From assembly GCA_964468045.1 (NCBI GenBank), contig CAYXTO010000004.1, forward strand, positions 1-64,000: a stretch of DNA of 64,000 nt, read 5' to 3'. This document shows, in pieces, positions 34,289 through 42,355 of this stretch. The DNA is from JAWKXU01 sp964468045. Lineage in GTDB: Bacteria; Pseudomonadota; Alphaproteobacteria; Sphingomonadales; Sphingomonadaceae. The notes beneath the pieces were generated by a model that was given only the letters and a program-made list of their open reading frames with translations, did no database searches and was not told where the DNA came from. Both the position numbers and the translations under genes were made by a program. Every line of letters starts with the position of its first letter. The stretch's first letter is position 1.

Positions 34289-34657
34289 TCAGCCCCGGTC
34301 GTCGTCGGCCTCGCCGCCGTCCGTCGGCACATGCGTCGCCCCCTCGCTGCGATCACGATAGAGCGCCGCCCGCGCCAGCAGCATCAGCGTGACCGGTGTC
34401 GTCAAGGTAACGAAGACCGCAATCAGGATCTCGTGCACCACCGGCCGGCTGCGCAGCACCGAAAAGCAGATGATCGAGGCGACGAGGATGGCGCCCGTGC
34501 CGAGTGTGGCGCCCAGGGTGGGCGCATGGACCCGGTCATAGAAGCTCTTGAGCTGGATCAGCCCGATCGAGCCAATGAGGGCAATGGTCGCGCCGAGCAG
34601 GACCATCATGCCGACGGCGATCGCGGCCCAGAGCGGAAGATCGGGGGCCTGGATCAT
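34289..34657 (-). CDS. mnhG: Mnh/Mrp antiporter subunit G
   Basis: This 122-aa membrane protein has three helices and the MnhG/PhaG signature IGSIGLIQLKSFYDRVHAPTLGATLG followed by HEILIAVFVTLTTPVTLMLL. It is the last structural gene of the seven-function Mnh cation/proton antiporter. It overlaps mnhF by four bases. The charged C-terminal tail (THVPTDGGEADDDRG) is variable. Confidence 0.92.
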   Translation of the reverse strand: MIQAPDLPLWAAIAVGMMVLLGATIALIGSIGLIQLKSFYDRVHAPTLGATLGTGAILVASIICFSVLRSRPVVHEILIAVFVTLTTPVTLMLLARAALYRDRSEGATHVPTDGGEADDDRG

Positions 34658-34935
34658 TCGATCAGCTCTCCCCGCATGAGAAACTTGGCAAGTGCGACGG
34701 TTCCGGCAAAGCCCAGCAATCCGATCGCCAGCGCCGCCTCGAAATAAAGCGTGCGCCCGGTCTGGATTCCGTAGGTCATGAGAAGGAGCATTGCATTGAC
34801 ATAAAGGGTGTCCAGACCAAGCACCCGGTCATGCGCGCGCGGGCCGCGCAGGACGCGGAAGGTCGCGCAGCCCATGGCGATGCCGAGCAGCACCTGCGAA
34901 ACGGTGATAACGAAAGCGAGGATGAGCATGCTCAT
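34654..34935 (-). CDS. mnhF: Mnh/Mrp antiporter subunit F
   Basis: A 93-aa protein with three membrane helices and the MnhF pattern RVLRGPRAHDRVLGLDTLYVNAMLLLMTYG. It overlaps mnhE and mnhG by four bases each, so it is translationally coupled within the operon. Size is normal for the family. Confidence 0.92.
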   Translation of the reverse strand: MSMLILAFVITVSQVLLGIAMGCATFRVLRGPRAHDRVLGLDTLYVNAMLLLMTYGIQTGRTLYFEAALAIGLLGFAGTVALAKFLMRGELIE

Positions 34936-35414
34936 TCGAAGATTTCCATAAGCAGCTGCTCATAACGATGCTTGATCAGCCTGATCCATTCCTCATCATC
35001 GACCAGATCGAGAACGTGAATTAGGACGACGTTGCGCTGAATGTCGTGTTGCAGCCAGAGCGTCCCTGGTGTGGCCGTAATGATAATCGCAAGCACGGCC
35101 AGCCCATAGGGGCTGCGCATCTCTAGCGGCAGGTCAATGAAGCCGGAGCGGCGCCGGGATGGACGAAAAAGCACGATCCGCCCGACGGCGATGTTGGACC
35201 GCACGATATCCGCCAGCACGAGCGCGGCAAGCTTCACCATTGCCGGGCCAAACCGGATACGCGGCTTTTCCGGCTTGAGCGCGAGCATGGTGCGCGAAAC
35301 GATCAGGGCGATCCCGGCGCCGAGGAGGAAATGGCCGGCCGAAAAGCCCGTCAGCAGCAGCCACATGACGAGCAGCGCAAGCGACAGCAGAGGATAGGGC
35401 AGCAGGCGGGTCAT
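34932..35414 (-). CDS. mnhE: Mnh/Mrp antiporter subunit E
   Basis: This 160-aa protein has N-terminal hydrophobic helices (LLSLALLVMWLLLTGFSAGHFLLG) and the MnhE core ADIVRSNIAVGRIVLFRPS, followed by ATPGTLWLQHD and a soluble C-terminal domain that ends in an acidic region. It overlaps mnhD and mnhF. MnhE is one of the smaller structural subunits of the antiporter. Confidence 0.92.
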   Translation of the reverse strand: MTRLLPYPLLSLALLVMWLLLTGFSAGHFLLGAGIALIVSRTMLALKPEKPRIRFGPAMVKLAALVLADIVRSNIAVGRIVLFRPSRRRSGFIDLPLEMRSPYGLAVLAIIITATPGTLWLQHDIQRNVVLIHVLDLVDDEEWIRLIKHRYEQLLMEIFE

Positions 35415-37033
35415 GGCGCGATCTCGCCGAAACGAGGGGCCTGCCCAACGGCGTCGATATAGCTGGCCGGATCACGCAAAGTGGCAGCCGTCCCTTCCAT
35501 ATACGCCATCATCGGACCGGCTCCGACCATCAGGGCCAGGCAGACCGACAGCAGGAATCCGATCGGCGCCACCTCGATAAGGCTCAACTGCGCCGGCGCG
35601 TCATCGGCGGGTGTCCACAGCAGGTCGATCCCCGCACGGGTCATTGCGATCAGGGTCGCCAACCCCGAGCAGACGACGACAATGATCAGCATCCAACTGG
35701 TCGGCGCAATGGCAGGCGCCTGGAACAAGGCATCGATGATGGCGAATTTGGCGATGAAGCCGGACAGGGGCGGCAGACCGGCGAGCAGGAGCGCGCAGAA
35801 GATGAAGCCGCCCCCCAAAATCGCGATCGTTCCGGGAATGACCACGCCTATCTCGCTTTCGTCCTCCTCAAGCGCGCCCGTATATTCATCGTCGAACACC
35901 GGCTCGGCTATGCCGGCGATCATGTCCTCTTCTTCTGCGTTGCGTTCGACCGGTTCGATGATGAGGTAGAGCGCGCTCACGGCCAGCGTCGAGCTCACAA
36001 GATAGAAGAGCAGCGCCGCCAACAGCGCCTGGCCGCCGATGCCGATCGCCGCCAGCAGGGTACCGGAGGAGACCAGCACGTAATGGCCCGCAACCTGGGT
36101 GAGCGACCTGGCCGACAATATCCCGATCGTGCCGAACAGGATCGTCGCCAGCCCGGCATAGATGAGCCATTGATCGGCAAAGCCCGCGGCGCCGCCCGAT
36201 TCCTCACCGAACAGCAGTGAGGACAGGCGCAGGATGATGTAGATGCCAACCTTGCTCATGATTGCGAACAGCGCGGCAACCGGCGGGGCGGCCGCCGCAT
36301 AGGTTCTCGGCAGCCAGAAGCTCAACGGCCAGATGCCGGCCTTGACGAGAAACGCAACGCCCAGGATAGCGGCACCGCTTTCAAGCAGCACCAGATCCTC
36401 CCGGGGAACCGCCGCGATCCGGCCCGCCAGATCCGCCATGTTGAGCGTGCCGGTCACGGCGTAGATCATCGCGACCCCGATCAGGAACAGCAGGGAAGTC
36501 GCGATATTGATCGCGATATAATGCAGGCTCGCGCTCGTGCGCATGGTTCCCGAGCCATGGAGAATAAGCCCGTAGGAAGCCGCCAGCAGCACCTCGAAGA
36601 AGACGAACAGGTTGAAGATGTCGCCCGTCAGGAAAGCGCCGTTGACGCCCATCAGCAGCAGCAGGAACAGGGCGTGGAAGCGTGGACCGGAGCGATCCCA
36701 GCGCGCCAGCGCATAGAACAGCGAGGTGAAACCCAGTACATTGGCGAGGAGCAGCATCATCGCCGACAGCCGGTCGACCACCAGCACGATCCCGAACGGC
36801 GCAGGCCAGTCGCCAAGCAGATAGACATGGGGGCCCGGCTCGATTCCCGCTTCGGGATGACCGGCCACCAGCCATAACAGCAGCGCGGATATGGCAATCA
36901 GGACCACGGTGGTGGACAGGCTGAGCACGCGCTTCAGTTCCCGCCGCCGTTCGTCGAAGGCGAGCATCATCGCCACGACGATCAGCGGCAGCACGATGGG
37001 CGCGACGATCAGGTGCTGGATCCAGCCGGTCAT
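35411..37033 (-). CDS. mnhD: Mnh/Mrp antiporter subunit D (proton-translocating, NuoN/M-like)
   Basis: This 540-aa protein has about fourteen membrane helices and the complex-I-like ion channel region: FVFFEVLLAASYGLILHG with the key Glu, LVKAGIWPLSFWLPRTYAAAAPPVAA with the key Lys, and the LPPLSGFIAKF motif. An acidic insert of about 40 residues (EEEDMIAGIAEPVFDDEYTG) interrupts the C-terminal half, a known variant in group 2 Mnh systems. It overlaps mnhC and mnhE. Confidence 0.93.
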   Translation of the reverse strand: MTGWIQHLIVAPIVLPLIVVAMMLAFDERRRELKRVLSLSTTVVLIAISALLLWLVAGHPEAGIEPGPHVYLLGDWPAPFGIVLVVDRLSAMMLLLANVLGFTSLFYALARWDRSGPRFHALFLLLLMGVNGAFLTGDIFNLFVFFEVLLAASYGLILHGSGTMRTSASLHYIAINIATSLLFLIGVAMIYAVTGTLNMADLAGRIAAVPREDLVLLESGAAILGVAFLVKAGIWPLSFWLPRTYAAAAPPVAALFAIMSKVGIYIILRLSSLLFGEESGGAAGFADQWLIYAGLATILFGTIGILSARSLTQVAGHYVLVSSGTLLAAIGIGGQALLAALLFYLVSSTLAVSALYLIIEPVERNAEEEDMIAGIAEPVFDDEYTGALEEDESEIGVVIPGTIAILGGGFIFCALLLAGLPPLSGFIAKFAIIDALFQAPAIAPTSWMLIIVVVCSGLATLIAMTRAGIDLLWTPADDAPAQLSLIEVAPIGFLLSVCLALMVGAGPMMAYMEGTAATLRDPASYIDAVGQAPRFGEIAP

Positions 37034-37374
37034 GAATCGTCTTCCTCTCCATCGACATGGTCGGTGCCGGTCAGGCCGCGCGATGCCAGCAGCACGACCA
37101 GCAGCAGCGCCGTGGTCGCAAAGGAGATGACGATGGCTGTCAGCACCAGTGCCTGCGGAAGAGGATCAGCATACATTGCGGGATCAGCGGGCGCATCCTT
37201 GCCGACGATCGGCGGTGCGTCGGTGCGTAGCCGACCAGCGGCGACGATGAAGAGATTGACGGCATAGGACAGCAGCGAAAGCCCCAGGATGACCTGAAAG
37301 GTACGAGGCCGGAACAGGAGCCAAAGTCCGGAAGCCGTCAGGATGCCGATGGCGAGCGAAAGCACAATCTCCAT
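37030..37374 (-). CDS. mnhC: Mnh/Mrp antiporter subunit C (NuoK-like)
   Basis: A 114-aa protein with three membrane helices, starting MEIVLSLAIGILTASGLWLL at 37374. The signature region is ILGLSLLSYAVNLFIVAAGRL and PLPQALVLTAIVISFATTALLLVV. The frame is open far upstream, but that part overlaps mnhA, and the ATG sharing one base with the mnhA stop (TGATG) is the natural start. It overlaps mnhD by four bases. Confidence 0.92.
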   Translation of the reverse strand: MEIVLSLAIGILTASGLWLLFRPRTFQVILGLSLLSYAVNLFIVAAGRLRTDAPPIVGKDAPADPAMYADPLPQALVLTAIVISFATTALLLVVLLASRGLTGTDHVDGEEDDS

Positions 37375-40307
37375 CAGCCGTCCTCCTCGATGCCGACGGA
37401 ATTCGGGAGGGGTTCCCCGGGTGGCCTTTTCCCTCTTGGCGAACGGATCGACTGATGAGCAAGCGCGATCAGGATGAGAACGGTTGAGCCGATGACCACC
37501 GCGAAAATTCCGATATCGAACAGGAGGGCGCTTGCCAGGGGAATTGCGCCGATGAGCGGCAGATCGAGATAGTGCGCATATGACGACAGGAAGGGATAGC
37601 CAAAGAGCCACGATGCGGCTCCCGTTGCGGCGGCGCAGAGCAGACCGGCGCTGATCCAGCGCACCGGCTGCACATGAAGGCGGCTTTCCACCGAACGCGT
37701 GCCACTCGCCATATAGAGGACGAGAATGGCGATCGAGGCCGCCACGCCACCGGCGAAGCCGCCGCCGGGAAGATCGTGCCCCCGGACCAGAAGGTAGAGC
37801 GCGAATGTCAGGATCACGGGAAAAAGCCATTCCATGATCACACGCGGGACGAGCAGGTAATGCCTGACCGTGTCGCCGCGCTGTCGATCCTCGCGCGCAT
37901 CGTCGAAGGCGTTCTGCCGTCGTTGCTGGTGCGGCAGCTTGATACTCTCGGGGGCGGGACGGAACCTGCGGAGCAGCGTGAAGACTGTCAGCGCAACGAT
38001 GCAGAGCACCGTGATTTCGCCCAGCGTATCGAAGCCCCTGAAATCCACCAGGATGACGTTGACGACATTGGTTCCCCCGCCTTCCGGATAGGCCCGCTCG
38101 ATGAAATAGCGCGAGATGCTGTCCGGCACGGGCCGCGTCATCATCGCATAGCTTATGGTCGCGGCGCCCAGCCCGCCCAGCGTTGCGAGCAGCAGGTCTC
38201 CGCCGCGTCGAAACAGAACGGGAAAGGGCGTGCGATCTTCCGGCCAGAAGTCCGGCAGACGCTGCGGCAGCCAGCGCAGGCCCAGCAGGAGCAGGACGAG
38301 AGTCACGATCTCGACGAGTAGCTGGGTGAGCCCGAGATCAGGCGCCGATAGCCAGATGAAGCTGATGCAGGTCGCCAGGCCGGCGACGCCCACCAGCACA
38401 AGCGCGACGAGCCTGTGGAATTTCGCTTGCCATGCCGCACCGATGGCGCTGGCGCCGCCCAATATCCAGACGACGGCGAATACCGGATCGACCAGCGTAA
38501 CGGGTGAACGAACCCGGTCAAATCCGAGGTAAAGGAACGGGAGCGCACCGACGATCAGCGCCGTGCCGACCAGCAGCCGCAGCTGGACCTGCAGTCGCCT
38601 GGTGCCGAGGAGCTTCTGCAGAATCCGCGCGTAATTTACGATCGCCGCCAATACGGTCTCGAATGTCCGCCGCCCCTTGATATGTCCGATGAGCGGGGAA
38701 CGCTCGATGGTGTTCAATCGCGGCCCGAACAGCAGGTAGAGCAGGCAGCCGCCGACCAGCGCGGTCGCGCTCATGAGCAAGGGCAAGCTGAAACCGTGCC
38801 AGACGGCAAGGCTGTAGCTTGGGGTCCGGTCTCCCAGCACGGCATCGACCGCCGTTGCCAGGAACGGACCGATCGTCAGCGCCGGAATGATCCCGACCAG
38901 CAGGCAGGCAAGCACCAGAATCTCGATCGGCAGGCGCATCCATGGCGGAGCCTCTTCCGGCTGGTGAGGGAGATCGACGGGCGCCGGGCCGAAGAAGGCC
39001 TGGTGAATGAAGCGCAGCGAGTAGAGCACGCTGAATGCGCTTGCGAGCGTCGCCAGATAGGGGAGCAGCTGATCGAGCACGGTGTTGCTGTGCGCTTCCA
39101 GCGCTTCGGCCAGGAACATTTCCTTCGAGAGGAAGCCGTTGAGCAGGGGAACGCCCGCCATCGCCGCGGCCGCGACCATCGCCAATGTGGCGGTGATCGG
39201 CATGAAGCGGGCGAGTCCGCTCAGCTTGCGCAGGTCGCGCGTACCGGTTTCGTGGTCGATGATCCCGGCCGCCATGAACAGCGAGGCCTTGAAAGTCGCA
39301 TGATTGATCGTGTGGAAGATCGCCGCCACTGCAGCCAGAGGGCTGCCCAGTCCCAGCAGCAGGGTGATGAGCCCCAGATGGCTGATCGTGGAATAGGCCA
39401 GCAACCCCTTGAGGTCCTGCTGGAAGATCGCCGACCACGCGCCGACCAGCAAGGTGGCGAGGCCGGTGGTCGTGACGATCAGATACCAGGTCTCGGTTCC
39501 GGCAAGCACCGGCCACAGCAGGATGAGCACATAGATGCCCGCCTTCACCATGGTGGCCGAATGGAGATAGGCGGATACCGGCGTGGGCGCGGCCATCGCA
39601 TGCGGCAGCCAGAAGTGGAACGGGAACTGCGCGCTCTTGGTGAAGGCCCCGAGCAAGATCAGGATCAGCGTGAGCACATAGAGCGGATCGCTGCGGATCG
39701 CGTCTCCGGAGGCCAGGACCTGATCCACATCGTAGCTTCCCACGATCCGGCCGAGAAGCAGGAAACCAATCAGCAGGCAGACGCCGCCCGCAGCGGTGGT
39801 GATCAGCGCAACCCGCGCGCCGTCGCGGGCGCTCTGGTTGTGATGCCAGTAGCCGATCAGCAGAAAGGAAAAGAGGCTGGTCAGCTCCCAGAAGAAGGCA
39901 ATCTGAATGAGATTGCCGGAAAGAACCATGCCCAGCATCGAGCCCATGAAGGCCAGCAGGAACGAGAAAAAGCGGGGAACCGGATCCCCGGAGGACATGT
40001 AATAGCGCGCATAGAGCGAGACCAGCGCGCCGATGGCGAGGATCAGGAACGAGAACAGCCAGGAGAAACCGTCGAGGCGCAGAGTGAGGTTCAATCCCAG
40101 CGAGGCCAGCCAGGGAAGCTCGAGACGCAGGACCTCGCCAGCCGACACGGAAGGATAGAACCCGGCGATGAGGGCCGCCGCGGCGACCGCGGTCAGTCCA
40201 GAAAGCCCGGCCGCACGATTCCGGCCCATTGTGGGCAGAAGGGCGGCAAGCAAACTTCCCAGGAAAGGAAGGACCAGAACAACCAACAGCATCCATGTAT
40301 CGGCCAT
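37374..40307 (-). CDS. mnhA: Mnh/Mrp antiporter subunit A fused to subunit B
   Basis: This protein of about 977 aa carries the NuoL-like MnhA domain: FFWELTSLFSFLLIGYW, FTKSAQFPFHFWLPHAMAAPTPVSAYLHSATMVKAGI and GVPLLNGFLSKEMFL. It continues through the MnhA C-terminal NuoJ-like part and then a MnhB domain starting near HYLLVPRVIMEWLFPVI with RGHDLPGGGFAGGV. Fusion of A and B defines group 2 Mnh operons, which have six genes for seven functions. ATG 40307 (MADTWMLLVV) is preferred to a TTG at 40349. Confidence 0.92.
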   Translation of the reverse strand: MADTWMLLVVLVLPFLGSLLAALLPTMGRNRAAGLSGLTAVAAAALIAGFYPSVSAGEVLRLELPWLASLGLNLTLRLDGFSWLFSFLILAIGALVSLYARYYMSSGDPVPRFFSFLLAFMGSMLGMVLSGNLIQIAFFWELTSLFSFLLIGYWHHNQSARDGARVALITTAAGGVCLLIGFLLLGRIVGSYDVDQVLASGDAIRSDPLYVLTLILILLGAFTKSAQFPFHFWLPHAMAAPTPVSAYLHSATMVKAGIYVLILLWPVLAGTETWYLIVTTTGLATLLVGAWSAIFQQDLKGLLAYSTISHLGLITLLLGLGSPLAAVAAIFHTINHATFKASLFMAAGIIDHETGTRDLRKLSGLARFMPITATLAMVAAAAMAGVPLLNGFLSKEMFLAEALEAHSNTVLDQLLPYLATLASAFSVLYSLRFIHQAFFGPAPVDLPHQPEEAPPWMRLPIEILVLACLLVGIIPALTIGPFLATAVDAVLGDRTPSYSLAVWHGFSLPLLMSATALVGGCLLYLLFGPRLNTIERSPLIGHIKGRRTFETVLAAIVNYARILQKLLGTRRLQVQLRLLVGTALIVGALPFLYLGFDRVRSPVTLVDPVFAVVWILGGASAIGAAWQAKFHRLVALVLVGVAGLATCISFIWLSAPDLGLTQLLVEIVTLVLLLLGLRWLPQRLPDFWPEDRTPFPVLFRRGGDLLLATLGGLGAATISYAMMTRPVPDSISRYFIERAYPEGGGTNVVNVILVDFRGFDTLGEITVLCIVALTVFTLLRRFRPAPESIKLPHQQRRQNAFDDAREDRQRGDTVRHYLLVPRVIMEWLFPVILTFALYLLVRGHDLPGGGFAGGVAASIAILVLYMASGTRSVESRLHVQPVRWISAGLLCAAATGAASWLFGYPFLSSYAHYLDLPLIGAIPLASALLFDIGIFAVVIGSTVLILIALAHQSIRSPRGKRPPGEPLPNSVGIEEDG

Positions 40308-40628
40308 CGGCTGTCGAGTATCCTTCTTGCGTGTTGGTGGTGATTTCAACCCTTATGGTTGACTTGGGTCGGACAGGGCAAGGCCGTAATGCGAATATTG
40401 TTCACATTGCCTTGGGCCCTCCGCTTGCAGCAGGGCGAGCCGCGTCTCGCTCTATTTGCAAGTCTCACTTCACTCATTGGTGCATTTGCTCTGACAGAAC
40501 GCCACCAAGCCAGTCCAGGCATTGTTCGCCTGTCCATTTGATCCAAATCAAGGAGAGATCGCCCGGCTGCTTTAGGGAAGCATCCGATAAGAAGGGCAAC
40601 ATTGTCGGCTGCCCTCTGGGAAGATGCC
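40308..40628. other. Divergent promoter region, mnhA and Rieske oxygenase
   Basis: The 321-bp region has no supported gene. It contains a perfect Fnr-type box at 40538-40551 and an imperfect relative (TTGAC-ttgg-GTCgg) near 40360 close to the mnhA side. It should hold promoters for the antiporter operon and for the Rieske oxygenase. Confidence 0.6.
40538..40551. promoter_or_regulatory. Perfect Fnr box before the Rieske oxygenase gene
   Basis: TTGATCCAAATCAA matches the Fnr consensus TTGAT-N4-ATCAA exactly. It lies 77 bases before the oxygenase start codon and about 230 before the mnhA start. The position is compatible with activation of the oxygenase gene from a -41 site with a short leader, or with repression. 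Which side is controlled is inference. Confidence 0.65.
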
Positions 40629-41897
40629 ATGAACAGTCCGATCGACAAGAAATCTTTTGACCTGGATCACCGGTTCACCCTTCAAGCAGGCCTTTCGGGC
40701 GATCCGGTGCCGCTGGAACCCTATTTTTCGGAAGAGTTCCACCGCGCCGAGCAGGAGAACATCTTCAAGCGGGCCTGGTTGATGATGGGCCGCGTGGAGG
40801 ATATTCCCGCACCCGGCGATTTCATTCGCCGGGATATCGAGATCGCGCGCGCCTCCATTATCATCACCCGCACCAAGAACGGCGACATCCGCGCCTTCCA
40901 CAACACCTGCCCGCATCGCGGCACCGAAGTGGTGGTCGCCCGCGCGGGCAAGGCTTCCCGCTTCGTCTGCCCCTATCACCTCTGGACGTTCCGCAACGAC
41001 GGTTCCCTGATCGGCGTTCCGGATGAACGGGCATTCTTTGGCCTCGACAAGAGCAAATGCGGCCTCGAAAAAGTCGCCGTAGATACGTGGGAAGGCTATA
41101 TCTTCATCAATCTCCAGCCCGAGCCGGAGGTTTCTCTGGAGGAATTCCTCGGCCCGCTGGCGGAATATCTGAAGGGCGTGCCCTACACCTTCGCCGACAA
41201 CGCCTTCATGGTGAGGGCGGAGGTCAACGCCAACTGGAAGATCGTCTCGGACGCGTTCCTCGAAACCTATCATATTCCCGCAATCCATCCGGAAACGATC
41301 GGCGCGACCTTCTCGTCGCGGGACAATCCCTTCGCCCGCCTGCTGGATGTGCGAGTGCTGGGGCAGCACGCCCATGTCTCCATGTATGGAAACCCGAATT
41401 TCCAGCTTCAGGAGAAGCACAGGATCGACCGGATCGCGCAGAAGCTCGAAGGGGCGGGCAGCATCATTTCCGCGAACAAGCTGGAGGCGATGGAAAAATT
41501 CCTGAGCCATCCGGTGGTCAATCCCACCAAGTCGGACGGCTGGGCGATGGATTCGATCCACATTTTCCCGCACACGCATATCAACTGGGGGCCGGGCGGA
41601 TTCTGGGTTCACCAGTACTGGCCTCTGTCCGTCGACAAGACACGGCACGAAACCCGCTTTTTCATGGCGAAACCCGCCACGGTCCAGCAGCGCCTCCAGC
41701 AGGAACTATATGTGGCACGCGTGCTGGAAGTGATTGCGGAAGACGTCTGCAACATGGAGCGGACCCAGCGCGGAGTGAGTTCCGGAGCCAAGCGCTTCAT
41801 GCTGTTGCAGGACAATGAGATTGCGATCCGGCGCTCTGTCGACAATGTCATGAGATGGGCATCGGCTTCTACCGTAAGGGAGGCTCTCTCAGCATGA
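40629..41897 (+). CDS. Rieske-type ring-hydroxylating oxygenase, catalytic subunit
   Basis: This 422-aa protein has a Rieske [2Fe-2S] domain with C94, H96 (CPHRG) and C114, H117 (CPYHLW), then a mononuclear iron domain with bridging D208 and ligands H215 and H220 in DAFLETYHIPAIHP. These enzymes insert oxygen into aromatic or aliphatic rings. No beta subunit, ferredoxin or reductase gene is adjacent, so it is probably a homo-oligomer that borrows electrons from elsewhere. ATG 40629 follows GGGAAG; the upstream ATG is less likely. The substrate is unknown. It overlaps a small partner gene by four bases. Confidence 0.88.
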   Translation: MNSPIDKKSFDLDHRFTLQAGLSGDPVPLEPYFSEEFHRAEQENIFKRAWLMMGRVEDIPAPGDFIRRDIEIARASIIITRTKNGDIRAFHNTCPHRGTEVVVARAGKASRFVCPYHLWTFRNDGSLIGVPDERAFFGLDKSKCGLEKVAVDTWEGYIFINLQPEPEVSLEEFLGPLAEYLKGVPYTFADNAFMVRAEVNANWKIVSDAFLETYHIPAIHPETIGATFSSRDNPFARLLDVRVLGQHAHVSMYGNPNFQLQEKHRIDRIAQKLEGAGSIISANKLEAMEKFLSHPVVNPTKSDGWAMDSIHIFPHTHINWGPGGFWVHQYWPLSVDKTRHETRFFMAKPATVQQRLQQELYVARVLEVIAEDVCNMERTQRGVSSGAKRFMLLQDNEIAIRRSVDNVMRWASASTVREALSA

Positions 41898-42241
41898 CCA
41901 GGACCGTTACGCTTCCTGACCAATTCGCCGAACTTGAACGGTTCGTCCCGGTGTGGGCCAAGCCGACCGTGAATGAACGCGTGGATGCCCGGTGCAGTCT
42001 GACCATGCCGGAAATCCAGGAGTTCTATGGCGCAGCGATCGAGCGGGCCAGCGAGATGCTCGAATATCTCGAGCAGTTTTCCTTGCATGATATGCCGGAG
42101 GACGCCGGACGGCTGATGCAGTTGCTGATGGCGCTGGTGCAGGCCTCGGTAGCGGTCGAAATCCAGGGCCAGCCTCTCCCGCCCAAAACCGACTATCCCT
42201 TCCCGGTCAAACTCGTCTCAGGGGTCGCGCCCTACGGCTGA
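41894..42241 (+). CDS. 115-aa protein coupled to the Rieske oxygenase
   Basis: It starts with ATG in an ATGA overlap with the oxygenase stop, so translation is coupled. The sequence is mainly helical, with an acidic, Met- and Leu-rich middle (IERASEMLEYLEQFSLHDM) and a proline-rich end (PLPPKTDYPFPVKLVSG). No Rieske, ferredoxin or SnoaL/beta-subunit fold was recognised. It is a candidate accessory subunit or chaperone of the oxygenase. Function is unknown. Confidence 0.65.
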   Translation: MTRTVTLPDQFAELERFVPVWAKPTVNERVDARCSLTMPEIQEFYGAAIERASEMLEYLEQFSLHDMPEDAGRLMQLLMALVQASVAVEIQGQPLPPKTDYPFPVKLVSGVAPYG

Positions 42242-42243
42242 GC

Positions 42244-42278
42244 CAGGGCGGGACCTGTTCGGTTTCGCCCTTGCCCTG
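42244..42278. terminator. Hairpin between convergent genes
   Basis: CAGGGC (42244-42249) can pair with GCCCTG (42273-42278), with extra GGG/CCC pairing inside, right after the 115-aa gene stop and before the converging FAD monooxygenase stop. There is no T-run, so efficiency is uncertain. Confidence 0.35.
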
Positions 42279-42355
42279 TCTTCATTCGATCGATGCGATA
42301 GCCCACAGGGCGGAGACCCGTTCCCACTCCCCCGCCCCGTCGTCGGGAATTTCCC

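Noticed and set aside
38682..40343. 553-codon plus-strand frame opposite mnhA
   Set aside because: The antisense of a certain antiporter gene; the product is almost all Arg, Gln, Glu and Gly and resembles no protein.
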